The notes under the pieces are model-generated. The model made no database searches. It was not told where the DNA came from and worked only from the letters and a program-made list of their open reading frames with translations. Made by a program: the position numbers and the translations under genes. Source: Typha latifolia (lineage: Eukaryota > Streptophyta > Magnoliopsida > Poales > Typhaceae). Taken from it: a DNA stretch of 64,000 nucleotides. Of this stretch, positions 11,703 through 22,826 are shown piece by piece. Each line of letters begins with the position of its first letter. Within the stretch, counting starts at the first letter, position 1. The stretch covers positions 5,830,501 to 5,894,500 of the forward strand of contig CM034104.1 of NCBI GenBank assembly GCA_019914945.1, read 5' to 3'.

Positions 11703-12927
11703 TGATCCCAAGAAATTAGTGAAATAAGATTTGTGACTCTAGGTTGATTAATCAAAGATATATGGACCACTTTGATCTAATGTTTGACTTCACATAAACA
11801 TCCGAACCTAATCCAACTAAAATATTAGGAAATTTAAAAAGAAAAAAACCCCGGATTGTGTGCTTTTTACGTTCGAAGTCTCTCTTATTGTTTTTTTTTC
11901 AAAGAAAAAAGCCCTAAATCTTTACAAAACTTATTCATTTAACACCCTAGTATTACCATATTAAAAGTTAGGTAATCATACTTCTAACAAACAGATTGAA
12001 TATCCATTAACATAGGAAAATTTTGAAATTAAAAATATTTAAATTATTTAAAAGACTAAAATTGAAAATTATATGATTGTGAAAGTAAAACCATTACATA
12101 TGAGCTCGTTGTGGATAATTACGAGAGTAACTAAGAAAATTATATTTCTTTTTAGATTCTTATATATACATTAAGATGAGGTGAGCTAAAACTAACCCAA
12201 ATGTTAAATAAAATTTTTGTATAAACCAATAAAGTGGAGGATTTATTGAAAAAAAAAAATCACAAAACATTTAACAAGAAAATGTGAAAGCTCAAGAGTT
12301 TTATAACTCTGTATCAGCCATCTTCATTTTAATTAGTTTTCTAATGCGGGAATACTACAATGCAGCAAAAGTCCAAAGTAATTAGTTTAAAATGAATAAA
12401 ACTTACCTCAATGGAGCTTGAAATGATATTAATAACGCTTGGGACATATATGTTCGTATCTCTTCTATAGTTTAGCTGTGAAAGAATGGTTGGTTGTATT
12501 TATTTCCTCCTATCTCTTCCATTAGGAAAAGCAAGCTAGTCCAAATCTCTCTAAGATTTGTGTTTGTGAGAGAAGAATATAATAATGAAAATTGATTCAA
12601 TTAGTGGTGAATTCATATATATATTTATTTAATTTTTAATATGTGGACTGAATAGATGATATAGCTATATTATTTTTAATTGTTATAATATTGTAAATTA
12701 TATGCTGAGTAGGACATACATTCTTAATTAAAATATCCACTTTGATAAATTTGATTTATTTCTATATTAATTTAAGTCAGTTATATGATAATTATTTGTT
12801 AAGAAATTAAACTAATATATTTTTTATAGACATTAATAAAACAACACACAAGGTCGAATATTTTATGACATGAAGGTAGTGTAACAATTGTAGTACACAT
12901 TGAAAATCGTACAACTTGGCATAAAGT
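11703..12927 (-). repeat. Right arm of the large inverted repeat
   Basis: Reverse complement of about 8800-10135. It carries intron 3, exon 3 and part of intron 2 of GDSL copy C. It ends at the copia target site. Confidence 0.85.
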
Positions 12928-13205
12928 TGTTAGAGACAAGGAATATAAGAGAAAGATATTTAGAAGATCTTTAGCAAAAGTAGAAAATGCTACCAAAGAC
13001 TTGATCTAATAGATCTCATTATCAACCCTATTTATAGATACATAGATGACTCTTAGAGTTCCTAGTGACTCTTGAGATTCATAACTCTTTTAGTTTTTTT
13101 TTTCTTTTCATGACTTCATGCATGACCCTTAGGCTTACAAGACCTTTCGTTTACTTGACTCTTGGACGTATAGGAATAAAGTTTAATTACAAATTAACTT
13201 CAACA
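12928..13205 (-). repeat. 3' LTR of C1
   Basis: 278 bp beginning tgttagagacaagg and ending cttcaaca on the plus strand, aligned end to end with 17937-18216. The plus strand contains ctatttatagata, which could provide a TATA element on either strand. Confidence 0.92.
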
Positions 13206-13212
13206 CCCCCTC

Positions 13213-13843
13213 TTAATTTGTAATTTTCAGCAACTTCTTAAACTTCTCAAATTTCTTGGTGGTTACGGCCTTTGTGAGAAAATCTGCTGGTTGGTCATTT
13301 GTGTTGATAAACTTCAATACAATTTCTCCTTCATTCACCAAATCTCTAATAAAATGATGTTGAAGTTCTATATGCTTTGTTCTAGCATGATATACTGAAT
13401 TTTTTGTCATAGCAATTGTAGACATATTGTCACAATGAATTATAGTTGGCTGTTGTTGTAGTTCCTTTAAATATGAAAATATTCTTCTTAGCTAGATTGT
13501 TGTACATGCTGCTTCTATTGCGGAAACATACTTTGCTTCTGCTGAAGATAAGGCGACTGTCTTTTGCTTCTTTGAGCTCTAAGATATTACTTTTATGTCA
13601 AGACAAAATAAATAGCCTGACGTGCTTTTTCGATCATTTGACGAACCAGCCCAATTACTATCTATTAATCCAAATAGCTTGTTATCATTTTCTTTCAAGT
13701 ATAAGATTCCATGCTTCTTCGTTCCTTGAAGATATTTCAACACTCGTTTAGCTGCTGTATAATGAAGCTTACTTGGCTCGTTCATAAATCTAAAACTAGA
13801 CTAACAGATTGCATAATATCAGGTCGAGTGTTAGTAAGATATA
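13213..13843 (-). pseudogene. C1 RNase H region
   Basis: Resumes beyond the nested solo LTR with LTNTRPDIMQSV, then YTAAKRVLKYLQGTK and LFGLIDSNWAGSSNDRKSTSGY (13785-13579), and ends with ARTKHIELQHHFIRDLV and DQPADFLTKA (13425-13213) next to the 3' LTR. Frameshifts near 13580-13430 break the domain. Confidence 0.86.
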
Positions 13844-14748
13844 TGATAAGGCTCTGATACCAAATGATAAGACTCTGATACCAATTGATGAAGCTCTGAT
13901 ACTAAATTGATAAGATCTAGAACCAAAAGATCGGCTACGGAATAATTCCTTAAGATCTGAATTTATTGTAGAAAGCAGTCCACGCAACCATAAGAAAATA
14001 TTTTTCATATATTCTCTAGTAGTTATAAAATTATGAAACTAATTGGGTTGGATCCATAACTTCCTTATCTACAATTTTTGTATTTACACCCTTCGCAGAT
14101 TCGAACTTTAGAGGGATGAAAATACAGAATAACGTGGGTGATGGTGATGGGTGAAGCGGATGTTAGGGTTATGGATGGGTATGGAGATGAGAGTAGATTG
14201 TGGAAGTGATTAAAGGAAGTAGACGGAGAAAACGAAGTGGTCGAGATTCCAAAGAAGAGGGGTGACTTGATAGACGAGGGAGATTAGAAGTGAGGAGAAA
14301 CCTTGCTAACGGTAGATGTGGAAGCATGGTGAAGAGGGAGGAGGGAGAAGTTAAGAGAGAAGATAGGAGATAAGAAATTAAGAATCCAATAGCATAATGA
14401 AGTTGGCTGCCTTCCACAAATTTATAGAGGCTAGCCAACAAGTCCTAAAATAATAGAAAATCGTAATTCTAGAGGATTCCTTTGATCACGTTCGAACGCA
14501 CCCAATCACGTTCGAACGCACTCAAAAAAACCCCTTCTCTGGATTTGCAAATGCAACACAGGCGTTCAAACTCGCCCGACCGCATTCGAACGCGGGCGTT
14601 CATAAGGCGTTCAAAAGGCGTTCATAAGGGCGTTCACAAGGGCGTTAGATCACGACTCCACTTGCATTCGAACGCGACCTATATGAATTTTATTTTAATG
14701 AAAATAAATACCTAATGCAATAAGAAAAAATCCTAACTAAGTGTATCA
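13844..14748 (-). mobile_element. Solo LTR (Ty3-type, related to G1/G2) nested in C1
   Basis: A 905-bp insert splits the C1 RT/RNase H frame and is flanked by ATATA (13839-13843 and 14749-14753). Read on the minus strand it starts TGATACACTTAG and ends GAGCCTTATCA. It shares the LTR module GCGTTCGAATGCA-x-GTGGAGT and the AAATCCAGAGAAG core with G1. TTCGAA lies at 14491, 14511, 14585 and 14667. A TATAAA (minus) lies at 14426-14421. The internal region is gone, as expected after LTR-LTR recombination. Confidence 0.9.
13846..13912 (-). repeat. Tandem primer-site-like repeats inside the solo LTR end
   Basis: Three tandem units of about 21-22 bp each carry ctctgatacca or ctctgatacta, the reverse complement of the tRNA-Met primer site TGGTATCAGAG. 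They lie within the LTR, inside the target duplication, where a primer site should not be. Confidence 0.85.
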
Positions 14749-15705
14749 ATATATTAATGAACCAACAAGGCTCCTAAAAAACCTTTGCATCTGCCTTTTT
14801 TGCACCATCATTTTGTTGCAACTTTTCATTTAAGGCCATTAGAGTTGCCACTAGTTTGCACTTGTACATCTGAAATTTCTGCAATAAATCTTCAATATAT
14901 TTTTCTTGAGAGATAAAAAAATCTCCCCTTTTGCTTGTTTCACTTGGATTCTAAGAAAATATTTCATAAGACCTAAGTCAGTCATCTCAAATTCCATCAT
15001 CATTTTCTTTTTGAAATCTTCAATCAATTTCATATTAGTGCCCAAATATATTAAATCATCAACATATAAACATATTATGAGAAGATCTTTCATACCTATC
15101 TTCTTCGCATATAGTGATGGTTCAATTGGGCTTCTTTGTAATCCATTTTGATAGAATTATCTATCAATCTTGCTATTCCATACTCTTGGTGCTTGTTTCA
15201 AGCCATAAAGAGTCTTTCAAAGTTGGTACACTTTACCTTCTTGATCTTTCACCTTGTAGCCTTATGGTTGCTCAACATATACTTCTTCTTCAAGTTCTCC
15301 ATTGAGAAATATAGATTTTATATCAAGTTGATAAACATTCAAGTCCCATTGAGCTGCTAAGGCAAGAATTGTGTGTATTGTCTCTATTCGGGCAACATGG
15401 GCAAAAGTTTCAGTGAAGTCTACTCCAAGTTGTTGTGAATAACCTTTTGTTACCGGCCTTGCTTTATATTTTTTAATAGATCCATCTTCTTTGAACTTTG
15501 TCTTGCATATCCACTTTAGCCCGATCACTTCTTTTCCTTTTGGCAAGTCTACAAGCTCATATGTCTTGTTCTTTTCTATTGTAGTTATTTCTTCATTCAT
15601 TGCCTTTCTCCATAATTCTTCTTTTGCTACTTTATTGAAATTCTCTCGTTCACCAAAAAAGAAAGCAACATCACAAGATTCATAAATATCTATTAAAGAA
15701 TGCAC
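14749..15705 (-). pseudogene. C1 reverse transcriptase, first part
   Basis: 15705-15262 contains WRKAMNEEITTIEKNKTYELV, then GLKWICKTKFKEDGS and DFTETFAHVARIETIH; here the usual P of FSPVAR is replaced by H. The catalytic YVDD lies in 15093-14851 (CLYVDDLIYLG). A frameshift separates the two. The RT/RNase H linker is interrupted by the solo LTR at 14748. Confidence 0.87.
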
Positions 15706-15710
15706 CTTTC

Positions 15711-16825
15711 TTAGTGGTGTTTCAGAATCTTCTTGGTTTGAAAAACTTGATGTTTATAATTTTGCTGGAGTAGAGCTTGGACTTGTAGTTGAAATTTTTT
15801 GTCTTTTTGACTAGCTGAGTTCAAGAGCACATAAGCAATTGGTGCTTGAGAGGAGTTATCTTCCCAATTCCAAGCTGATTTTTCATTAAATATAACATCT
15901 CTTGAAATTACAAGCTTGTAAGTTTTAGGATCGTATAATCGATATCCTTTTGACTCATCATTATAGCCAAGAAAGATATACTTTTCACCTTTTTCATCTA
16001 ATTTATCTTTGTTTGGTGAAGAATTTAAAACATAAGCAATGCATCCAAAATTTTTTAAGTAATCAACTACCAGCTTCCTTTGCTTTAATGCTTGAAATGG
16101 TGTCATATCAAATACTGCTTTGGTAGGAGAACGATTAAGTATATATATTGCTGTGTTAATAGCTTTTGCCCAAAACTTATTAGGCAAGCTTTTACCTTTT
16201 AACATGCTCTGAGCCATCTCGGCAATAGTGCAATTTTTTTTGTTCTGCCACACCATTTTGTTGCGAACTTCTTCGAACAGTAAGTTATCTTCTAATTCTT
16301 GCAATACTCCAAGAATGGAGTGTAGATGAACTCTCCTCCACGATCAGTCTGTAAAGTCTTGATTTTATGGCAACTTTGATTTTCTGCAAGAGCTTTGAAT
16401 TAGAGAAAAGCTAAAAATGCCTCAAACTTTTGTTCAAGAAAAAAAATGCCCACATCATCCTGGTATAATCATCAACAAAAAGAATAAAATATGTTTTTTT
16501 ATTAAGAGAGAGAGTCCTTGTAGGACCACAAACATTGTACTAGCTCCAGCGGGGATTTAGCTCTCGAAGAGGTTTTAGGAAATGGAAGGCTATGCATCTT
16601 CCCATATATGCAATCTTGGCATACTTGATCTTTCTTTTTAAGTGAAGGAAGTCCAATCACCATATTCTTTTGCTTTAGCAAATGTAGTCCTTTGTAACTT
16701 AAATGACCATATCTTAAATGCCATAAATCTGTTCTATCAAAATTTTCAATACTAAATGCAACATTTTCAATTAATGGCATTGTAAGAGGAAATACCTTGT
16801 TTTTGCTCATTTCAATTACTGCCAT
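15711..16825 (-). pseudogene. C1 integrase
   Basis: The pre-integrase zinc domain (16825-16540) shows LWHLRYGHLSYKGL and VCQDCIYGK, the HHCC arrangement. The catalytic core between about 16500 and 16310 is frame-shifted but still shows FVDDYTRMMW, TDRGGEF and an EQKK remnant of the third acidic motif. The C-terminal part (16304-15711) is one open stretch: LPNKFWAKAINTAIYILNR, FGCIAYV, KYIFLGYNDESKGYRLY. It would integrate element cDNA in the nucleus. Confidence 0.87.
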
Positions 16826-17032
16826 AGTTTAATTGCTTTTCTTATCATTAATTCTGCATTTACCATCTTCAAAAATTACTGAATAACCTTTGTGCAAAAG
16901 TTGCCCAACACTTAAGATATTTTGTATCAAATTTGAAAATAAAGAACATCACTAATAAACTTTCTTTTACCTCCCTTTATTTGGACAGCAATCCCTTGCC
17001 TGTTGCTTTTTGCACCTTTCCATCTCCAAGCT

Positions 17033-17948
17033 TCACTTGTGATGTGATGTTAGGATTGAGCTCCACAAACAATTTTTTGCATCTAAAGTAACAATATTTT
17101 GTTTCATAATTGGAATTTTTGCATATATGACATGTAGAGTTAGAGTTACCAGATTTTTGCTCTGAAGATCCAGCATTTTGGTTACGCTGTGATTTTCCCT
17201 TTTTTTGATATCTTCCATCTTTTTTTTCTTTGCTATGATTTTATTGTCCCTTGATCTAATATAGAAATTTTTGATTGAAAAACTTGCTCAATCGGCTGAA
17301 CAGATGACCTGTTAATTCTTTGCTCATGTGCTTGGAGAGAACTTATTAGTTCATGCATTGTATATAATGAAAGATCCTTTGATTCTTCAATAGCAGCAAC
17401 AACATGATCAAATTTATGAGGAAGACTACGAAGTACCTTTTGCACTATTGTTTGTCTGCAATTAAATCTCCATAGCTTCATATTTGATTTATAATTTCTG
17501 CTACCTTTGATATGAACTCTTGACTACTTTTACTATCCTTCATAGAGATATTATCAAAATCTCTCCAAAGGGATTGAAGATTTATGGATATTACCTTTTC
17601 ATCTCCTTGAAACTCATTTTTTAAGATATCCCAAGCTTGCTTTGCTTTATTGGCACAAAATATCTGAGAGTAGATAGATTTACTTACCCCTTGCTGGATG
17701 AAACGAGCATCTCTTTTGATAGAAGCCTTATATTGAAGTTGTTGTGCATCCGTCCAATTTAAAGAAGTCCTTTCCTGAGGTGGCTCAGGATAGGTGCTCT
17801 CAACCACCTCCCAAAGATCTTGGGAAATAAAGATGGTCTTCATTTGACTACTCCAATAGTCATAATGTTCTCCTTCAAAAATATGAATATGAGTTGTGGA
17901 ATATGCAAATATTGTTGATGTAGTGGCTGCAAAATTTGTTAGAGACAA
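17033..17948 (-). pseudogene. C1 gag with zinc knuckle
   Basis: The gag frame opens at ATG 17948, inside the last bases of the 5' LTR. It runs through IFEGEHYDYWSSQMKTIF, a hallmark of copia gag, and AKQAWDILKNEFQGDEKV to 17478, continues in a shifted frame (17481-17233) with LPHKFDHVVAAIEESKDL, and reaches a zinc knuckle CHICKNSNYETKYC near 17110. The expected histidine is tyrosine. The sequence then jumps to KLGDGKVQKATGKG without a DSG protease site, so protease appears deleted. The protein would form particles; this copy cannot. Confidence 0.85.
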
Positions 17949-18216
17949 GGAATATAAGAAGAAAGATATTTAGAAGATCCTTAGGAAAAGTAGAAAATGC
18001 TACTAAAGACTTGATCTCATAGATCTTATTATCCACTCTATTTATAGATATATAGATGACTTTTAGAGTTCCTAGTGACTCTTGAGATTCATAACTCTTT
18101 CAGTTTTTTTGTTTCTTTTCATGACTTCATGCATGACCCTTGGGCTTACAAGACCTTTCGTTTACTTGACTCTTGGACTTATAGGAATAAAGTTTAGTTA
18201 CAAATCAACTTCAACA
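17937..18216 (-). repeat. 5' LTR of C1
   Basis: 280 bp, nearly identical to 12928-13205 with scattered substitutions and small indels. The high similarity indicates a younger insertion than the Ty3 elements. Confidence 0.92.
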
Positions 18217-18482
18217 AAAGTTGACCTTCTTCTAAAAGAAGTGAGAAAAAAACTAATTACCTGCTTCATTAGAGCCAAGCAAATGCAAGACTTTCTTAAG
18301 CCACTTTGAGTCTCTAGCGAGTAAGGTGTAAACTCGGCGCTAAGCCACTTCTCCCTGAAGAAAGCTTGGTTCAGCGCGGTGGCTCCTCCCACCGCAAAGT
18401 TGGCGCCGTACTGGAGGTCCTGTGCCGTCTTCCCGGCGAGATATGGCGTCAAGAACGACATCTTCACTGCGTCCGCTGCACC

Positions 18483-18485
<3 letters not shown>

Positions 18486-18523
<38 letters not shown>
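18486..18523. repeat. (AT)n microsatellite in intron 1 of GDSL copy C
   Basis: About 19 uninterrupted AT units near the intron acceptor; expanded compared with copy A. Confidence 0.9.
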
Positions 18524-18526
<3 letters not shown>

Positions 18527-18865
18527 GCATGCATGGATCAAGAACTCTAGAATACATAGCATTTGGTACGTACCGATGAAGTCGACGATTATTCTGCCAT
18601 TGGAGAAGCAGCCGGTGGGGTAGCCGAAGAAAGACTAGCCGTAGGGCAACTAGCTGACGGGGCCGAGGATGGTGACGGTGTGTACTGGAGCCAGTTTTCA
18701 TTGTCGTCGATGGAGTCGCTGAAGTTGAAGATGTGGGTGTAGCAGCACAAGGTTGTGCTTACTGAGAAGGAAGAGGGAGAGGAGGAGGAGATGACTACCT
18801 TTGGATGAGGCCATGGGACAAGGAATGAGGGAATTCAGGTAATAATTAGGGGTGAGATGTGAGGG

Positions 18866-18874
18866 TTTATATAT
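18866..18874 (-). promoter_or_regulatory. TATA box of GDSL copy C
   Basis: Minus-strand ATATATAAA about 52 bp upstream of the ATG at 18814, in the same context as copy A. Confidence 0.55.
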
Positions 18875-18940
18875 TAAGTCTCCCAGCACCCGTTATTAAT
18901 TTGAATAATGGAAGTTGACTTTACCCAACCTCTATCTAGA

Positions 18941-19386
18941 CGTGATCATCGGACAGGCCGGGCCGGGCTAAAATATTCTAGCTCGTTACCGTCCATTAGC
19001 CCATTAGATATTGGGACTTAAGTTAGATATGATGGATCTAACATAATAGGTTAAATATAAAAAATATTATATCTTATTGGGCCAAGTTTAATGTGCTTAT
19101 ATAAAGATATTTTAGTTATGTTTCATAGGAACATACTTATATATTATATAATAAGACATTTCACTAAGTATCTAATGTTGGACTAAAAAATTTATAGGAA
19201 TATGCATGCATTATGAATTGGGCTATAGATGAGAGTAGTGAATCGAGCTTTTGGGCCAGTCCTAGCGAGCAAAGGCTTAACCCATGCCGCCTGCTACCAT
19301 CTCGAGCTCGAGTCGGGCCAGGCTTAGCCTAATCAAAATTGGGCGGATTTGGGTCGTGTTTGGGCGGGTCGAGCCTAATGATCATG
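18941..19386. mobile_element. Possible short non-autonomous DNA transposon
   Basis: The ends share an inverted TGATCAT core (left cgtgatcatcgg, right cctaatgatcatg) next to GGCCGGGCC/GGGCGGG-rich stretches, and tctag flanks both ends (18935-18939, 19387-19391). The inverted match is short and the target duplication may be chance. Confidence 0.35.
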
Positions 19387-20041
19387 TCTAGTGTGTCTTG
19401 AGATTGTAAGATATTCGAGAGTCGTTCATATACGATCGACATAGTGCATACAATGAACTTTAATTTAAATGTCTTAGATCAAACAAACTGTAGAAATTTA
19501 ATTTTGATTGAAGTCATTGTTCCTAAGATGGCCAGCTAATTGCGTATGGTTTTCAAGCCCTAACCGGGAGTTCTTATGCTACAACCTTAACTTGAATTTG
19601 ATATTCCAAGTCAAAACCTTGTCTGGAAACTCGAAATCTATGAATCTATGGAATCCAATTCATTTAGAGTTCCAATTTTACTAATTCTTATTTTGGGAAG
19701 CAGTGATATTTCAATTGATTTCAGTGAATTTGGATTAATTTTAGCAAGTAAATATAACGATTTCATCGTTAGAGGATAATATCATCAACTTTCTATTGTG
19801 AATTGCAACCATTACAATTGTGCTCTTGTTTTTCATCACTTTTTCTTTTTTCATTCATTTTTTTCTATTTTCTTGAAATTCTGAAATATTATTTTTGTGA
19901 TTCAGCATAGCACAATTATTATAATGTATTATAGTTGCAAGTTTACCCACCAAATCTGTATTTATTTGAGTGATTGAGTCCTAATTAAATCTATGTTGCT
20001 AAGATTTGAATCTGAATTACTCATATTATATAAATCCTTTT

Positions 20042-20706
20042 TGATATGATTCGTACCACACTGAGTCATCTCAAGTATGGATATAACCTATGGAGATTTA
20101 TTCTTATTTTGTTTTAGTTATTTCCTTTAGAAAAATAAGGATCCTATATGTCGAGTTTGAATGCGAGGGGTCGCGTTTGAATGCCTCTTGAGAATGCCTA
20201 TAGGTGTTCGCATCGATAGTGAACGTAAATTGCACATTCAAACGTGCTTGACCCCGTTCGAATACGGTCGACGAGAATTCATTATTTCTAGATTTATTAT
20301 TTGTCATTTTGGCTTATTAAGTTAGCTTCTTAAGATGTGGATGGCAACCTAAATGATCATCAAGAATGAATATTAATTTCTATCCCTTCCCTTCCTCTCT
20401 ACCCTAATCCTTCTTTATCTTCGTTCAAGCCCTAGCCGTGCGCCATCTCGACGTCGGTGTCCTCTAATCCCCCTCAACTATCGAGTCCTCCACCTTCACC
20501 CCCAGTTTTGCGTATTTTCTTCGCAATTGCAGTTAGAATCTGGCAAGGGCATGAATGCCGAAAACATAGATTAGGAAGTTATGAATCGACCATCATTGGT
20601 TTTGTAATTTTTTGTCTACGTTAGAATATTTTGTAATTATTTTCCTCCGACTATGCGAACTGCTTTCCTACATCCGAGCTTAATCAGGTAGAAGATGCTT
20701 AGTCCA
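20042..20706 (+). repeat. 5' LTR of G3
   Basis: Starts TGATATGATTCG and matches the 3' remnant at 22827-22934 over its first 108 bp. The end is set at the CA before taataag and the primer site, so it is approximate. It has decayed palindromes (tttgaa, ttcaaa) and one intact TTCGAA at 20257. Confidence 0.75.
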
Positions 20707-20713
20707 TAATAAG

Positions 20714-20725
20714 TGGTATCAGAGC
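20714..20725 (+). other. Primer binding site of G3
   Basis: TGGTATCAGAGC, an exact tRNA-Met-type primer sequence, just after the LTR. Confidence 0.85.
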
Positions 20726-20761
20726 GACCATTCCCCGGACACCATACCAATAACTAGATAT

Positions 20762-22706
20762 ATGGCATCGAGACCCAATGAAGGTACCTCCACTGAAGGA
20801 GAGGTCATAGAGTTTATCAAATCGGAGGCCAACCCAAACTCACCAATCATAACCTCTCCAACGACCTCCATGATCAACTCAAATCTGATCAAGATGTTGG
20901 TGGACATGATGAAGACACAACGAGCCATGCAAGCATCAATGGAAGCCATGACTCAAATCCTCCTTGGTGCACCAAGGGGTACAGCGGCGACTGAGTTCCC
21001 TACTCAAGCCCGAGCTGCACAACTAATGGAACCACATTTTTGCCAAAGGACACTGCCTCCACCATTCTGTACCAAGCGAAAGGAAGATCTTGAAGACTCT
21101 ATGGGTGGTCACATCGAGGCCCTTGCTGCCTACGCTAGCCAAAAGGTGCAATGTACTATCGCCAACTTTTCACCGCAACCAAGCACCGGATCCACCTCAC
21201 CATGACGACGAAGATGAGTGGGTGGATTATGAAGAACCAGCAACCCCACAATATCATCCTAGGGATGTTGGATTAAACACAAGGGAAAGAACGTGGAGAC
21301 TATGTAGGGACCGTTCGCCTAAACTTTTCACAATTTAATGGAGGCAATCCACTCGATTGGGTCTATCGAGCAGAACAATTTTTCAAGTACCAATGATCAC
21401 CTAATGCACAAAAGGTGTTATTAGCATCATTCCACTTCGAAGAGACCACCATCCGTTGGTACCAAGCAACAAACTGAACTCAGCCCTATCGGACATGGGA
21501 AGATTTCGCTGACGCCATTTGTATTCGTTTTGGACCTTCCGGATACAAAGACTTTCAAGCCGCCCTCACCAAGCTGACCCAAAAGGCTATAGTGAGGGCA
21601 TACCAAGAGGAGTTCAAACGTGTAAGCAATAAAGTATGGGGTTGGACAGATTTTCAAATTAGGAGCATGTTCGTTAGCGACCTTCGGCGTGACATCCAAG
21701 CTGAGGTGAAGGCAATTAGATCAGCTACCCTTTTTGAAACTTTTCTCTACTGCCTAGGTGATGGAGGAGAAGTTAAGAGAGCGCTTTAAAACACATCAAG
21801 AAGAAGCTGGATAGAACCGGAGGTGAAGGATGCACACTGGCAGTCCGTAGCAACACTCGTTGTGCCGATTGGCTCATCGCGTACAGCGGGTATTCGCCCC
21901 CTTCCACGGACGATTCCATAGGTGAGGGGACCTCCAAGTGTCCCTATTCAGCACACGCAAGCTCAAGTGGAAGATAGAAGAGCGAAGGGTTTTTGCTTTT
22001 ATTGTGATGAAAGATATATGTTGGGACACAAACGTGCTCGACTGACGGCAACGATAATAGTGTTATATGACATGAATGCAGATGATGTAGCTGAACCAAA
22101 GAAGGAGATTTTACATGAAGAGATTGCTATCCAAAGATTTCTGAAAAGCAACGATGAAGTCCAAGCGGAAATATCATTCCATGCTTATGCTGAATCCATC
22201 GCAACGACCACTCTTCGAGTTGATGGCACCGTTAAGGGCAATGTCGTGCGGATACTCATCGACATCGAAAGCACCCATAACTTTGTGGATAAGAGGCTGG
22301 TTCAGAGATGGGCTTGACACTAGAGCCAATCTTAGGCCTTGACGTGGTGATTGGAGACGGCACGGCCCTTTGAGCAAATAACATGTGTTCACGTGTAACC
22401 CTGAAGGTCTAAGAACATGCCTTGGAATTGGATCTTCACCCATTGGCTCTTCGCGAAGCGGATGTCATGTTAGGTACTCAAGGGCTCTATGTCTTGGATC
22501 TCGTTACATTTGACTTCAAGGATATGTGGCTCAAATTTAAGTTTAAGAGAGTGAAGAACGAACGATCCTCCAAAAAGTCAGGTGGAATGGGATTTGGCAA
22601 GGTACGAGCGCTAATTTATAATCGATGGTTGGGTTGCCTCAAATCGGGTGTCATGAAGACTTATTACAGATGTTTATTGAGCTCAACTTCAAGGGGACGC
22701 AAATGA
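20762..22706 (+). pseudogene. G3 gag, zinc knuckle and protease, decayed
   Basis: Gag N-terminal part (20762-21205), then the conserved block FNGGNPLDWVYRAEQFFKYQ (21335-21395) in another frame, RAYQEEFKRVSNKV (21592) and SDLRRDIQAEVKA. The zinc knuckle reads CFYCDERYMLGHKRA near 21990: the last cysteine is arginine. Protease reads LIDIESTHNFVD (about 22255) in place of LIDTGSTHNFID, losing the active site. The protease tail LHPLALREADVMLGTQGL is recognisable to about 22580. Stops and shifts are numerous. Confidence 0.83.
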
Positions 22707-22790
22707 CTCGAGTAAAACTAGCAATACCGAATTGGACCAATCCGCCTGAGTTGAGTCGAGCAGGATTGAACGAGCAACTCATCCACCAAC

Positions 22791-22808
22791 CACCTTGAGG
22801 ATAAGGTG
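22791..22808 (+). other. Stem-loop upstream of the 3' LTR of G3
   Basis: CACCTTG-AGGA-TAAGGTG folds into a 7-bp stem with one G-T pair. It ends 18 bp before the 3' LTR, the same placement as in G1 and G4. Confidence 0.7.
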
Positions 22809-22826
22809 AACAGAAGCACGATGGAA

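Larger units (their letters stand above)
12928..18216 (-). mobile_element. Ty1/copia retrotransposon C1, complete insertion with decayed genes
   Basis: Two LTRs of about 280 bp (TG...CA) bound the element. The 5-bp target duplication AAAGT lies at 12923-12927 and 18217-18221. The order on the minus strand is gag, zinc knuckle, pre-integrase, integrase, RT, RNase H, which is the copia order. All genes carry frameshifts or deletions, and the RT region is split by a solo LTR (13844-14748). The protease active site appears deleted. No normal tRNA-Met primer site follows the 5' LTR. Inserted in intron 2 of GDSL copy C. Confidence 0.94.
11703..18814 (-). pseudogene. GDSL copy C, split by a Ty1/copia insertion
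   Basis: Exon 1 is 18814-18574, exon 2 18475-18261, exon 3 about 12557-12407; exons 4 and 5 are missing because homology stops at 11703. The copia element sits in intron 2, flanked by AAAGT. Defects against copy A: a net deletion in the signal-peptide region of exon 1 shifts the frame; exon 1 has the same TAG as copy A (18651-18653); a 4-bp deletion in exon 2 after SLETQ shifts the frame; the exon 3 acceptor AG has become AA. The promoter side (TATA at 18866-18874 and beyond) looks continuous with older flanking DNA, so C may occupy the ancestral position and A may be a moved duplicate. Confidence 0.88.
18815..20041. other. Intergenic region upstream of GDSL copy C
   Basis: Contains the GDSL-C promoter, a possible small DNA transposon (18941-19386) and AT-rich sequence up to the G3 LTR. 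No gene seen. Confidence 0.6.

Noticed and set aside
14482..14715. GTTCGAA resembling the T-loop of tRNA genes
   Set aside because: No acceptor stem, anticodon arm or D-loop could be found around any copy; they are LTR motifs.
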